Shown: positions 1 to 9,638, numbered from the stretch's first letter. The stretch is DNA of 64,000 bases from Rhodococcus erythropolis NBRC 15567 (GCF_001552595.1 NZ_BCRM01000001.1:434001-498000), one strand, 5' to 3'. The notes: generated from the sequence alone by a model not told the origin. Translations and numbers: made by a program.

Positions 1-405
1 CGCGACACCGGCTGCGATCGACACCGCGACGTTGAGGGTGTAGTCGACGATCAACGATGCGGCGGCGGTCAGGCTTGCGCGAGGACTCAGATGCTTCTTT
101 GCGACGGCGTATGCGCCACCGCCTTCGGGAAATGCGGCGATCACCTGGCGATACGACGCCACCAGGACCACAAGCAGCACGGCGATGGCGATCGTCACCG
201 GCACGGTGAAGCCGATCCCCGCGCCGCCGGCGAGGGCCAACACCAACACGATGGCCTCTGGACCGTACGACACCGAGGCCATCGCGTCGAGCGACAGACC
301 CGCCAGTCCGGTTGCGACGGAGAGCTTTTGCTTCTCAGGTTCGCCGCCGGCGCGGGTGGTCGACGATATGACTCCACGGTGTCCGAGTATCACTGCATGT
401 CTCAC
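1..405 (-). CDS. APC-family amino-acid permease, N-terminal part (cut by window edge)
   Basis: Reading the minus strand from a GTG near 405 gives about 135 residues that run off the left edge. The stretch 'LSLDAMASVSYGPEAIVL' followed by hydrophobic helices and 'YRQVIAAFPEGGGAYAVAK' is typical of the first transmembrane helices of APC-superfamily amino-acid/polyamine permeases, including the glycine-rich segment that helps form the substrate site. The protein would sit in the cytoplasmic membrane; the substrate cannot be told. A GTG at 393 is an alternative start. The plus-strand ORFs here are shadows. Confidence 0.8.
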   Translation of the reverse strand, partial: MRHAVILGHRGVISSTTRAGGEPEKQKLSVATGLAGLSLDAMASVSYGPEAIVLVLALAGGAGIGFTVPVTIAIAVLLVVLVASYRQVIAAFPEGGGAYAVAKKHLSPRASLTAAASLIVDYTLNVAVSIAAGVA

Positions 406-487
406 CGAGTCAGTATCGATACTTCCCGTTGAGCTGAGACCGATCTTGACGATGCCTTGACGCGATCACCAACAAATCTGTACGGGT

Positions 488-1699
488 TCACAACGGCGGT
501 TCGAGTCGAGGGAAGCCTTGTGACAGCTGATCAATCCAGCGGGCGCGCATGGCGAGAATATCGCGGTTCCGAGACTCCGATTGGGCGGCGACGTGCGAAA
601 GTAGGTCGCGGAGTCGGCCCAGAACGAGTGGTGAGTTCGATGCCGAGGCAATGACGTCGTCCAGTCCGGTTCTGACGAAGGTCGTGAAGTCGGGTAGCGG
701 AATCACCACACGCAGATCACCACGCTCGTCGACGACCCGGATCGAATCTGCGCGCACGGAGGCCACCAGAGAGAGGAGGTCTTCGATCTCGTCCAGAGCC
801 TGCACGGCCGTCGCAGGATCGTTGATAGCGGGTGAGAGCGCTCTGAGCGCGATGTCAGCCAACAACCGAATCGCGAGTAGGGGGTCCTGGGTGAAGGTCC
901 GCTCACTCCCACTGACCAAGGCGTCAAGGATCGTGTTGGCGGGCATGGGTCCGCCGTAGACGTCGGCGAGCGGCAATCCGTCTCGCAGCGTGCTACCCGG
1001 CGACACTCGGAGGACCACCATGGATCGGCAGTTCCGAGTGCTCTGCAGGAGATCTTCGACGAGGATCTGTTGCAGAACGGCCGGCGGTCGATGCCACTCG
1101 ATAGTCGTGATCACCGGAAGTGTTGGTAGAGGAGGCAACTCCCGATCGGTGGTGGGGTACACGGCGGCGAAGACTGCTCGGCCACGACTCGAGATCGAGG
1201 TCAGTACAGGAGCCAACTGGATGGCCGAGAATGCGCGCAGCTGGAGCAGCCTGATCAGCGTCAGCGTGGCCAAGAGCGCCAGCACTGCGAGACTTGGCAC
1301 AACCACGGACACATCCGTTTCGTTGCTGATGGCGAGCGCTGCCGTGATGTCGAAAACCGACTGGCCTATGGCGAAGGCAAACGTCCGCCACACGATGGGG
1401 TCGTCGCGGAACAACAACAAGCGAGGAGTGAAGGTGGTCGCGGCCCACTGGACGACAAGGAACAGTAGCGAGAAGATCACTGCGACTACACCCAGTAACC
1501 CCAGCCCGAGGGCAACGAGCATCTCGCTGACCTGACGGGCGGGAATCATTGGGCCGCTACGTAAATATGGCATCGCCAGTCCGGCAGCCAGTCCTACGAC
1601 GACGCACAGGATCTGGGTCAGGCCGGCACGCACACGGCGCCGGGGGACGAGGAAGGCATGCCCGATCGGGGTGGGAGCGAAACGTCCGGGCTGATCCAC
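488..1699 (-). CDS. DUF2254 family membrane protein
   Basis: 403 residues from a GTG preceded by GGAGG about 8 nt upstream. The N-terminal third has four hydrophobic segments (roughly residues 25-45, 60-85, 105-125, 130-155). The C-terminal half is soluble and carries 'RALSPAINDPATAVQALDEI', the hallmark of the DUF2254 family of predicted membrane proteins. No function is established for the family. It is divergent from the arylsulfatase gene, with which it may share a promoter region. No sign of truncation. Confidence 0.88.
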   Translation of the reverse strand: MDQPGRFAPTPIGHAFLVPRRRVRAGLTQILCVVVGLAAGLAMPYLRSGPMIPARQVSEMLVALGLGLLGVVAVIFSLLFLVVQWAATTFTPRLLLFRDDPIVWRTFAFAIGQSVFDITAALAISNETDVSVVVPSLAVLALLATLTLIRLLQLRAFSAIQLAPVLTSISSRGRAVFAAVYPTTDRELPPLPTLPVITTIEWHRPPAVLQQILVEDLLQSTRNCRSMVVLRVSPGSTLRDGLPLADVYGGPMPANTILDALVSGSERTFTQDPLLAIRLLADIALRALSPAINDPATAVQALDEIEDLLSLVASVRADSIRVVDERGDLRVVIPLPDFTTFVRTGLDDVIASASNSPLVLGRLRDLLSHVAAQSESRNRDILAMRARWIDQLSQGFPRLEPPL

Positions 1700-1816
1700 C
1701 CTTCAAGCCTCCACGCTGCGGCAATGGTGCGCCTTCACCCGAAACGGATGATGTCGACGCCGTCGTGATCCTGAAACGCTTGAAAGAGCCATGTGAGAGA
1801 CAGAAGGCGAGACGTC

Positions 1817-4183
1817 ATGACGGATCCGACAGGCCAGAGCCGCGCTGTACTACCGATTCCGGATCGACAACATCTTGGTCTGGTGACGTACGACGCGAAG
1901 GATCCGGACACGGAGTTTCCGCCGATCACTCCGCTACTGCCGCCGGCCGGGGCACCCAATGTTCTGGTGGTCCTGTTGGACGACGTGGGATATGGCGCGA
2001 GCAGCGCCTTCGGCGGACCAGCGGACACACCGACTGCTGAGCGATTGCAAAGTAATGGGCTCACGTACACGCGGTTTCACACGACTGCGCTGTGTGCACC
2101 GACCCGCGCCGCACTGCTGAGTGGGCGCAACCACCATTCGGTCGGAATGGGCTCGGTCACCGAAACCGCGACCTCGGCTCCGGGACTTTCCGGTCTGCGC
2201 CCGAATACCAAAGCCGCACTACCGATGACGTTGAAACTGAACGGATACTCGACGGCGCAGTTCGGCAAGTGTCACGAGGTACCGCCGTGGCAGACATCCC
2301 CGGTGGGGCCGTTCACATCGTGGCCGACGGGAGAAGGCGGATTCGAGCACTTCTACGGATTCATCGGCGGGGAGAACAACCAGTACTACCCGGCGCTGTA
2401 CGAGGGTGTCGCGCCCGTGGAGGCGGACAAGGCACCGGAGGAGGGTTATCACCTCACCGAGGACCTGGCCGATCACGCCATCGACTGGGTTCGGATGCAG
2501 AAGTCATTGGCTCCGGACAAGCCGTTCTTCGTTTACTTTGCACCCGGCGCCACACATGCACCGCACCATGTTCCGAAGGAGTGGGCAGACAAGTACGAGG
2601 GCCGGTTCGCAGGAGGTTGGGACGCGCAACGCGAATCGATTCTCGAGCGGCAGAAGCAGCGGGGAGTCGTCCCCGCGGATGCGGTCCTCACCCCGCGCCC
2701 CGAGGCTATTCCGGCGTGGGAGGACATGAGTGAGGAGATGAAGCCTGTCCTCGAACGCCAAATGGAAGTCTATGCAGGGTTTCTCGAACACACCGATTTC
2801 CATGTCGGCCGGCTTGTCGATGCGATCGAGGAACTCGGAGCTCTCGACAACACCCTCGTGTACTACATCATCGGCGACAACGGAGCGTCCGCAGAGGGGA
2901 CGATCAACGGAGCCTTCAACGAGATGGCCAACTTCAACGGACTCGCCGCCATCGAAACACCCGAGTTCATGGCGGAAGTGAAAGACAAGTTCGGTACCAA
3001 GGACGCGTACAACCACTACTCCGTGGGGTGGGCATGGGCAATGTGCACGCCGTACCAGTGGACGAAACAGGTTGCCTCGCATTGGGGTGGCACTCGCAAC
3101 GGAACGATCGTGCACTGGCCGGCGGGGATTCGGACCAAGGGTGAGACGCGGTCGCAATTCACCCACGTCATCGACGTCGCACCAACGATCCTCGAGGTCG
3201 CGAAACTGCCGGAACCGACCTTCGTCAACGGCGTCCAACAATCACCGATCGAGGGGACCAGCCTGGTCTACACCTTCGACGACGCCGAAGCCGCCGAACG
3301 TCACGATCTGCAGTACTTCGAGATGGCCGGCAATCGCGGTATCTATTACAAGGGTTGGAGTGCGGTCACCAGACACAGCACTCCGTGGCTGTTCGCGGAG
3401 GCACTCCCCGCTCTCGACGACGACGTGTGGGAGCTCTACGACGGGTCGCAGGATTGGACGCAGTCCAAAGATTTGGCGGCCGAGTTGCCGGAGAAACTTG
3501 CTGCACTGCAACGCTTGTGGTTGATCGAAGCAGTCAAGTACAACGTGCTTCCGATCGACGACCGAAGATTCGAGCGGTTCAACCCTCACATCGCGGGGCG
3601 TCCGCAGTTGGTGTCCGGGAACCGACAGGTTCTGTTTCCCGGAATGAAACGGCTGAGCGAGCACAGCGTGCTGAGTATCAAGAACCGATCGTTCAGTGTC
3701 ACAGCAGCAGTCGACATCGCGGATGGCATTACCGCCAACGGTGTGATGATCGCGCAGGGAGGCAGGTTCGGCGGTTGGGCACTTTACGCGCGGGAAGGTC
3801 GCGCCAAATTCGTCTACAACCTGCTCGGCATGACCGAGTTCGTCGTCGGGTCCGAGGTTGACATTCCGGCAGGATCACATCAGATCAGAGTTGAGTTCGC
3901 CTACGACGGCGGTGGTCTCGCGAGGGGCGGCGCTGTCACGATCTATCATGACGGTCGCGAAGTGGGCTCGGGTCGCGTCGAGCAGACCCAACCGATGGTC
4001 TTCTCCGCGGACGAGACCACCGACATCGGTGACGATTACGGCATGCCTGTCAGTGTCGACTACAGTGGCGCAACCACATTCAACGGCCGTATCGACGTAG
4101 TGCAGATCGACGTCGGCGACGATGACCATACCCACCTGATCGACCCGGAGGAGGTGGCGCGAGTGGCGTTGTCCAGACAGTGA
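1817..4183 (+). CDS. arylsulfatase (formylglycine-dependent sulfatase, AtsA/AtsD type)
   Basis: 788 residues, close to the 787 of mycobacterial AtsA and AtsD. It hydrolyses sulfate esters. Metal ligands are visible in 'VVLLDDVGYG' (Asp55-Asp56) and 'IGDNGAS', and the active-site signature CAPTR with Cys93 is the residue converted to formylglycine. Residues 1-560 form the alkaline-phosphatase-like core and the C-terminal part is a beta-rich domain. I chose the ATG at 1817 because AAGGCGAG lies just upstream; a GTG at 1793 in the same frame is less well placed. No signal peptide is seen, so it is probably cytosolic. Activation needs a formylglycine-generating enzyme; the only related protein here (36.6 kb) lacks a key Cys. 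Confidence 0.93.
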   Translation: MTDPTGQSRAVLPIPDRQHLGLVTYDAKDPDTEFPPITPLLPPAGAPNVLVVLLDDVGYGASSAFGGPADTPTAERLQSNGLTYTRFHTTALCAPTRAALLSGRNHHSVGMGSVTETATSAPGLSGLRPNTKAALPMTLKLNGYSTAQFGKCHEVPPWQTSPVGPFTSWPTGEGGFEHFYGFIGGENNQYYPALYEGVAPVEADKAPEEGYHLTEDLADHAIDWVRMQKSLAPDKPFFVYFAPGATHAPHHVPKEWADKYEGRFAGGWDAQRESILERQKQRGVVPADAVLTPRPEAIPAWEDMSEEMKPVLERQMEVYAGFLEHTDFHVGRLVDAIEELGALDNTLVYYIIGDNGASAEGTINGAFNEMANFNGLAAIETPEFMAEVKDKFGTKDAYNHYSVGWAWAMCTPYQWTKQVASHWGGTRNGTIVHWPAGIRTKGETRSQFTHVIDVAPTILEVAKLPEPTFVNGVQQSPIEGTSLVYTFDDAEAAERHDLQYFEMAGNRGIYYKGWSAVTRHSTPWLFAEALPALDDDVWELYDGSQDWTQSKDLAAELPEKLAALQRLWLIEAVKYNVLPIDDRRFERFNPHIAGRPQLVSGNRQVLFPGMKRLSEHSVLSIKNRSFSVTAAVDIADGITANGVMIAQGGRFGGWALYAREGRAKFVYNLLGMTEFVVGSEVDIPAGSHQIRVEFAYDGGGLARGGAVTIYHDGREVGSGRVEQTQPMVFSADETTDIGDDYGMPVSVDYSGATTFNGRIDVVQIDVGDDDHTHLIDPEEVARVALSRQ

Positions 4184-4230
4184 TTCCACTGACAAGAGCA
4201 GCAGTCACAATCTCCTGAGGGAGGGTCGCA

Positions 4231-4368
4231 ATGCCGACCGTCATCCGTACTGTTCACGATCTGGTCCGCCACGCGCGCGGGCCGACGCACCATCACCACC
4301 ATCAATCCGTGCATGAGGCACGGCGAATGCGCGCCCACCACATACTGGTCACGCATTCGCTCGCCTGA
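4231..4368 (+). CDS. small histidine-rich ORF (45 aa)
   Basis: A 46-codon ORF starting 47 nt after the arylsulfatase stop with a near-perfect Shine-Dalgarno sequence, AGGGAGGG at 4218-4225, five bases before the ATG. The peptide contains 11 histidines, including a run of five at residues 20-24, and several arginines; it has no hydrophobic segment. It ends 8 bp before the convergent FAD-dehydrogenase stop. The His content could bind metal or act in translation-coupled regulation, but I know no family for it. The strong ribosome-binding site is the main argument that it is translated. Confidence 0.5.
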   Translation: MPTVIRTVHDLVRHARGPTHHHHHQSVHEARRMRAHHILVTHSLA

Positions 4369-4376
4369 TTTCGGGG

Positions 4377-6032
4377 CTACAGGTCGTGCGCCAGTGCTCG
4401 TCCGGCTGCGCGGCCGGAGAAGATGCAGCCACCGAGGAAGGTCCCTTCGAGTGCGCTGTAACCGTGGACTCCGCCGCCGCCGAAGCCCGCGACCTCACCG
4501 GCTGCGTACAGGCCGTCGAAGACACTGCCGTCGGCCTTGATGACCTGTGAATCCAGGTTGGTTTCCAAGCCGCCGAGGGTCTTGCGGGTGAGCAGGTGCA
4601 ACCGGACCGCGATCAGTGGGCCGTTCTTGGGGTCCAGGATCTTGTGCGGTGCAACGACGCGCACGATCTTGTCTGCCAACAGATTACGGGCACCGTGGAT
4701 GGCGGTGACCTGGAAGTCCTTGCTGTACTTGTTGTCGACTTCGCGGTCGCGGGCGATCATCTCGCGCTCGATGTCCTCGTAGTCGAGGAGCGGTTCGTCG
4801 GTGAGGGCATTCATGCCGTCGACCAGATCACGAAGGTTGTTGCGCACCACGAAGTCTGCGCCCTTCTGCTTGAATGCCTCGACCGGTCCCGGCGCGCCCT
4901 TCTTGATTCGTTCGAGGAGGAGCTTGAAGTCGCGGTTGGTGAAGTCCGGGTTCTGTTCCGATCCCGAGAGTGCGAACTCCTTCTCGATGATCTTCTGGTC
5001 GAGGATGAACCACGTGTACTCGTGGCCGCTGTCGAGGATGTACTTGAAGGTTCCCATCGTGTCGAAGCCGGGGAAGTTGGGGACGGGCAGACGCTTGCCG
5101 GTGGCGTCGAACCACATCGAGGACGGTCCGGGGATGATTCGGATTCCGTGGTTGGGCCAGATGGGATTCCAGTTCTGGATGCCTTCGGTGTAGTGCCACA
5201 TGCGGTCGCGGTTCACGATGTTTCCGCCCGCGGATTCGGTGATTTCGAGCATGCGTCCGTCGACGTGTGCAGGTACTCCCGTCAGCATGTGCTTCGGTGC
5301 CTTGCCGAGTCGCTCGGGCCAGTTCTTCTTCACCAGTTCGTAGTTGCCGCCGATTCCACCGGAGGTGACCACGACGGCCTGTGCGGCGAACTCGAATTCG
5401 CCGATGGGGGTGCGCGAACTCTTCACGCCGCGCAGATCACTGGAAGGTTCGAGGACGGTTCCGCGTACACCAGTGACCGCACCATCGGTGACGACGAGTT
5501 GATCGACTTGGTGGCGGTGCTTGAACGTGACCAGTCCGCGCTTCTGGGCGGCGATCACCTTGGTCAGGAAGACATCGACCACGCCGGGGCCGGTTCCCCA
5601 GGTGAGGTGGAATCGCGGTACCGAATTGCCGTGTCCAAGAGCCATTCCGCGGCCACGTTCGGCCCAGCCGACATTCGGCATCAGGCGAAGCCCCAGGTCG
5701 TGCAGGTACTGACGCTTGTCGCCGGCCGCGAACTCGACGTACGCCTTGGCCCACTGGCGAGGCCAGTGATCTTCGCGCTCACGGTCGAATCCGGCAGTGC
5801 CCATCCAGTCCTGCATTGCCAACTCGAGAGAGTCCTTGATACCGAGTCGGCGTTGCTCGGGGCTGTTCACGAGGAAGAGTCCGCCGAGCGACCAGAATGC
5901 CTGTGCGCCGAGGTTGGCTGCGTTCTCCTGTTCCACGACAAGGACTTTGCGGCCGGCGCGTGTCAGTTCGTAGGTGGCGACCAGTCCCGCCAGCCCTGCC
6001 CCGACAACGATGACGTCAGCTTGTTCGCTCAC
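4377..6032 (-). CDS. FAD-binding dehydrogenase, 3-ketosteroid dehydrogenase/fumarate reductase-like
   Basis: 551 residues. The N-terminal Rossmann motif 'VIVVGAGLAGLVATYELTRAG' region binds FAD ADP, and the C-terminal 'GLYAAGEVAGFGGGGVHG' completes the FAD site as in the FAD_binding_2 (flavocytochrome c / KstD) superfamily. Similar actinobacterial proteins (Rv0785-like) are annotated as KstD-like but of unproven substrate. The GTG at 6032 overlaps the TGA of the upstream tetR gene as GTGA and has AGGAG six bases ahead, so the two are translationally coupled. An upstream extension in the frame has no ribosome-binding site and lies inside tetR. Confidence 0.88.
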   Translation of the reverse strand: MSEQADVIVVGAGLAGLVATYELTRAGRKVLVVEQENAANLGAQAFWSLGGLFLVNSPEQRRLGIKDSLELAMQDWMGTAGFDREREDHWPRQWAKAYVEFAAGDKRQYLHDLGLRLMPNVGWAERGRGMALGHGNSVPRFHLTWGTGPGVVDVFLTKVIAAQKRGLVTFKHRHQVDQLVVTDGAVTGVRGTVLEPSSDLRGVKSSRTPIGEFEFAAQAVVVTSGGIGGNYELVKKNWPERLGKAPKHMLTGVPAHVDGRMLEITESAGGNIVNRDRMWHYTEGIQNWNPIWPNHGIRIIPGPSSMWFDATGKRLPVPNFPGFDTMGTFKYILDSGHEYTWFILDQKIIEKEFALSGSEQNPDFTNRDFKLLLERIKKGAPGPVEAFKQKGADFVVRNNLRDLVDGMNALTDEPLLDYEDIEREMIARDREVDNKYSKDFQVTAIHGARNLLADKIVRVVAPHKILDPKNGPLIAVRLHLLTRKTLGGLETNLDSQVIKADGSVFDGLYAAGEVAGFGGGGVHGYSALEGTFLGGCIFSGRAAGRALAHDL

Positions 6033-6694
6033 GACAGCTCCTCTTTCGATTGGTTGTTCTGGATTATTTCGCTGTAGGACAGCAGGATTCGAGTGAAGAT
6101 ATCGCGGCGCAGTGCGAAGGCGGCGTTGGTGTCGGTGTCGACGAGACACTGCACGCTGGTGCCGTCGTGCACTGCGACCAATGCCCGTCCCAACGCAGTC
6201 GGGTCGCCGACGATTGTTCGCCCGACGTCGCTGAGTGCGGCCTCCACAATGGGCAACAGGGTGCGAAGGATCGCGTCTTCACGGTCGGCAAGGGCTTTGC
6301 GAAGTGCCGGGTTGCGGAGCGCGTGGGCGGTGAATTCCGCGTTGATCCGGTACCACTGCGGGTCGACCGGAACCACCGCCACGATCCGGGCGACAGCGGC
6401 ATGGATGTCGACGGTGTTACCGGCGGTTATCGACTCCGTCGCCAACCGCAGATCAGCGAGCATTGCTGCAGATCGTTGCTCCCACATCGCGAAGAACAGT
6501 TCGTCGAGTGAATCGAAGTTGGAGTAGAACGCGCCTCGGGAGTAACCGCCGCGTTCGCAGATCTGCTCGACCGTGGCGTGCCCGAACCCCGATTCAGAGA
6601 AGGCGTCCGCAGCCGCGTCGAGCAGGCGCTGCCTGGTTTGACCACGGCGTTTGGTGACACGCTTGGCCGGCGAGTTGTCCGTTCCAGTCGTCAT
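6029..6694 (-). CDS. TetR-family transcriptional regulator
   Basis: 221 residues from an ATG with GGAGG five bases upstream. Residues 20-65 form the TetR helix-turn-helix, ending in 'GYSRGAFYSNFDSLDELF'. The C-terminal domain is helical and variable, as usual for ligand binding. It is the first gene of a two-gene operon with the FAD-dehydrogenase and overlaps it by 4 bp, so it most likely controls that enzyme and itself. A 16-bp palindrome sits about 30 bp upstream of its start. The inducer is unknown. Confidence 0.9.
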   Translation of the reverse strand: MTTGTDNSPAKRVTKRRGQTRQRLLDAAADAFSESGFGHATVEQICERGGYSRGAFYSNFDSLDELFFAMWEQRSAAMLADLRLATESITAGNTVDIHAAVARIVAVVPVDPQWYRINAEFTAHALRNPALRKALADREDAILRTLLPIVEAALSDVGRTIVGDPTALGRALVAVHDGTSVQCLVDTDTNAAFALRRDIFTRILLSYSEIIQNNQSKEELS

Positions 6695-6723
6695 CGGCGC
6701 CTCCGTCGGGGTGGAACCCAAAC

Positions 6724-6739
6724 GATACACCGATGTATC
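6724..6739. promoter_or_regulatory. candidate TetR operator
   Basis: GATACA-CCGA-TGTATC is a perfect 6+6 palindrome with a 4-bp centre, 30 bp upstream of the tetR start. Size and position fit an autoregulatory TetR operator; no binding is shown. Confidence 0.55.
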
Positions 6740-6797
6740 CGATGCGAAGACGTATCTCGATTAGATCTTCTTGGCAGGTATTTCTATCTATATCTAG

Positions 6798-6824
6798 CAA
6801 ATATGCAAGATAAGAAGATATTTG
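6798..6824. repeat. AT-rich inverted repeat CAAATAT / ATATTTG
   Basis: Seven-base arms separated by 13 bases in an AT-rich block between the MHS transporter end and tetR. It could be a weak terminator for the transporter (no T-run) or a regulatory site for tetR. Confidence 0.3.
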
Positions 6825-6835
6825 TATGACGACAG

Positions 6836-8167
6836 CTACAAGTGCAGATCACGCTTCCTGATCGCCGCAGTGGCGACGACGCTGATCGCCGAGGTGGCCA
6901 CGAGATATCCACATGCCAGCCACGGTGAACCGCCACTGGCGCCGATCAGTGCCGTCAGAATCAGAGGTGTGACGCCGGAGGCGTAGATACCAGAGAACTG
7001 GTAGACGACCGACAACCCGGTGTACCGGATTTCTGTGGGGTAGAGGCTCGCATACAGCGTTCCCTGGGCGCCGTAGAACAAGGCATGAATCACTCCGAAG
7101 ACCACGACCATCGCGACTCCGAAGAGCAGGAGATTCTCGGTACCGAACAGTGCGAAGGCGGGGAAGATCGCGAGGCCGTACGCGGCGATGCCCACGATGT
7201 AGACCCGTTGCGGGCCGAACCGATCAGTGAGTAATCCGGAAAACGGCAGCAAGATCGCCATCACTACTGCGGCCACGGTGACCACAAGAAGTACGGGAAC
7301 CTTTTCGAAATGCAGAGTCTTGGTTGCATACGTGATTGCGAAGACGCCCCAGGTGTTGAACGCGGCGCCCTCGCCCCAGCGAGACAACATGCCCAGTACG
7401 GTGTTTCGCGCGGCTTTTCCTTGAAAGACTTCCCTGAGCGGGGCGGACGAGCGCTGTTCGAGGTCGCGAACGGCCTGAAAGGCGGGCGTCTCGTCCACCT
7501 TCAAGCGGACCACCAACCCCACGATCACGAGCACCAGGCTCAGGACGAAGGCGATGCGCCAGCCGAAACGGAGAAACTGGTCGTCGTCGAAGACTGTTTG
7601 AAGCAGCGCGAACATTCCTGTGCCCAATGCCAACCCGAGAGCCAATCCGATCTGCGGGATGCTGCCGAACAGTCCACGCTTCTTCTCCGGACTGTGTTCG
7701 ACCGCCAAGAGAACAGCTCCGGCCCACTCACCACCGAGAGCAAATCCCTGCAGAATACGAAGCAGCAGAAGCAGAATCGGCGCAACGACTCCGATCTGAG
7801 CGGCGGTCGGAAGAACGCCCATCAGCGCCGTCGCGATACCCATGATGAACATCGTGAGAGCAAGCGTCTTCTTGCGCCCGATGCGATCGCCGATGTGACC
7901 GAACACCACTCCACCGATGGGGCGAACGAGAAAGCCGACTGCGAAGGTCGCGAAAGAGAGCATGGTCCCGACGAACGAACTCTGGTTCGGGAAGAACAGT
8001 TGGTTGAAGACCAGACTCGCTGCCGTTGCGTAGAGGAAGAAGTCGTACCACTCGACCGTCGTGCCGAGCAGGCTCGCGGCGACGACGGTTCTCAATCTGG
8101 AGCGCCGCTCGTCGTCGGTCTCGTTCGAGAACGGTGAATTGTGCTCGACTTCGGCAAACGTGGTCAT
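6836..8167 (-). CDS. MFS transporter, metabolite:H+ symporter (ProP/ShiA-like) family
   Basis: 443 residues with about 12 transmembrane helices. 'LLGTTVEWYDFFLY' near residue 32 and 'GHIGDRIGRKK' between helices 2 and 3 are signatures of the metabolite:H+ symporter branch (osmoprotectant, shikimate, alpha-ketoglutarate and aromatic-acid carriers). The protein would import an organic acid or zwitterion with protons. The ATG at 8167 is chosen as the family usually begins a short way before the first helix; its ribosome site is weak, and a longer frame to 8227 exists. It is divergent from the ssuD-like gene, but the substrate cannot be inferred. Confidence 0.87.
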   Translation of the reverse strand: MTTFAEVEHNSPFSNETDDERRSRLRTVVAASLLGTTVEWYDFFLYATAASLVFNQLFFPNQSSFVGTMLSFATFAVGFLVRPIGGVVFGHIGDRIGRKKTLALTMFIMGIATALMGVLPTAAQIGVVAPILLLLLRILQGFALGGEWAGAVLLAVEHSPEKKRGLFGSIPQIGLALGLALGTGMFALLQTVFDDDQFLRFGWRIAFVLSLVLVIVGLVVRLKVDETPAFQAVRDLEQRSSAPLREVFQGKAARNTVLGMLSRWGEGAAFNTWGVFAITYATKTLHFEKVPVLLVVTVAAVVMAILLPFSGLLTDRFGPQRVYIVGIAAYGLAIFPAFALFGTENLLLFGVAMVVVFGVIHALFYGAQGTLYASLYPTEIRYTGLSVVYQFSGIYASGVTPLILTALIGASGGSPWLACGYLVATSAISVVATAAIRKRDLHL

Positions 8168-8324
8168 CGGAGCCCCCGGGTCGCGGTGCAAATTCACGAA
8201 GGTATCGCCAGCGCCGAAAGTGGGCACCCCTAGCGATCAGGGTGATTTCAACCCTGTTCTTCGAGGTGGACTGTGGTTGTAATGACAGAAGAGTTCTGCC
8301 TGTTCGTCGACGAAAGGAATCACC

Positions 8325-9488
8325 GTGTCACTGCGCTTCCACTGGTTCTTGCCTACTTACGGTGATTCCCGGAATCTGATGGCGGGTGGGCACGGCAGCT
8401 CGATGTCCGGTGATCGTCCGGCGACGCTGAAATACCTCAATCAGATCGGCGCGGCCGCCGAGACGAACGGCTTCGAAGCCGTCCTCACGCCCACCGGCGC
8501 GTGGTGCGAAGACGCATGGCTGACGACGGCGATGATGCTCGAGACCACCGAGACACTCAAGTTTCTGGTTGCTCTGCGACCGGGATTGCTCAGCCCCACG
8601 CTGGCAGCCCAGATGGCCGCAACCTTCCAATGGCAGTCGGGCGGTCGTCTGCTGCTCAACGTCGTGACCGGCGGGGAGGACCACGAGCAGCGCACGTTCG
8701 GTGACTTCCTCGACAAGAACCAACGGTACGCACGATGCGGTGAGTTCCTCGACGTGATCCGCCAGTTGTGGTCCGGTAACGGTCCGGTTGATTTCTCCGG
8801 CGAGTACGTCAACGTGGAAAAAGCTACGCTGCAGCGTATTCCGGATCCGGTACCGCCCATCTTCTTCGGCGGATCTTCGCCGGCGGCCGGCACCGTCGCA
8901 TCGCGCTACGCGGATACCTACCTCACCTGGGGTGAGACGCCGTCCGCTGTTGCCGCCAAGATCGCCTGGATCCGCGACCTCGCGGAAGTCCAAGGTCGTC
9001 ACCTCGACTACGGAATCCGTTTGCACGTCATCAGTCGGGACACCTCGGAACAGGCATGGGCAGAAGCGGATCGACTGCTCAGTGCGCTCGACCCGGCGAC
9101 CGTCGAGCAGGCTCAGGCGAGTCTTGCGCGATCCGGCTCCGAAGGTCAGCGTCGGATGCTCGAATTGCACGGCGGTGGTTCGGCTTACAAGGAGGGCGTC
9201 GGAGCGCGGTCGCTGGAGATTGCGCCGAACCTGTGGACCGGCGTCGGATTGGTGCGAGGGGGAGCAGGTACTGCATTGGTCGGTTCGCACCAAGAAGTGG
9301 CTGATCGGATTGCCGAGTACGCGGCGATCGGACTGGATCACTTCGTATTGTCGGGCTATCCGCATCTCGAAGAGGCGTATCAGTTCGGTGAGGGTGTGCG
9401 TCCGATCCTCGAAAAGCGTGGATTGGTAGCACCGCACGGTTCGGTCGGCGGACCGGTGCGAACGCCCTTCGTCTCCAGTGGGAACTGA
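8325..9488 (+). CDS. ssuD: FMNH2-dependent alkanesulfonate monooxygenase-like (SsuD family)
   Basis: 387 residues, near the 380 of E. coli SsuD. It belongs to the luciferase-like flavin monooxygenases, with 'GFEAVLTPTGAWCEDAWL' containing the active-site Cys region, 'NVVTGGEDHEQR' and 'PPIFFGGSSPAA' as in SsuD. SsuD cleaves alkanesulfonates to aldehyde and sulfite using FMNH2 from a partner reductase. No ssuE, ssuABC or other sulfonate gene is adjacent, so partners must lie elsewhere. The GTG start follows GAAAGGA. Substrate specificity is inferred from family only; related sulfone monooxygenases are possible. Confidence 0.82.
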   Translation: MSLRFHWFLPTYGDSRNLMAGGHGSSMSGDRPATLKYLNQIGAAAETNGFEAVLTPTGAWCEDAWLTTAMMLETTETLKFLVALRPGLLSPTLAAQMAATFQWQSGGRLLLNVVTGGEDHEQRTFGDFLDKNQRYARCGEFLDVIRQLWSGNGPVDFSGEYVNVEKATLQRIPDPVPPIFFGGSSPAAGTVASRYADTYLTWGETPSAVAAKIAWIRDLAEVQGRHLDYGIRLHVISRDTSEQAWAEADRLLSALDPATVEQAQASLARSGSEGQRRMLELHGGGSAYKEGVGARSLEIAPNLWTGVGLVRGGAGTALVGSHQEVADRIAEYAAIGLDHFVLSGYPHLEEAYQFGEGVRPILEKRGLVAPHGSVGGPVRTPFVSSGN

Positions 9489-9638
9489 GTCGAAAAGCTA
9501 GCTCTTCGAGAAGGGGACGTTTGTCCCGATCTTTCGGGCATGCCCTCCCGGCGGTGCAATTGGGCCATTTCGGGCGCTAGATCCGATCTAGGCTGCGCAC
9601 TGTTGCCGAACTCAAGGCGCAGTACGAAAGGATCCTCG

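Noticed and set aside
4596-6077. 493-codon plus-strand ORF opposite the FAD-dehydrogenase
   Set aside because: No ribosome site or known motif; the minus strand has clear FAD motifs. It is a high-GC shadow.
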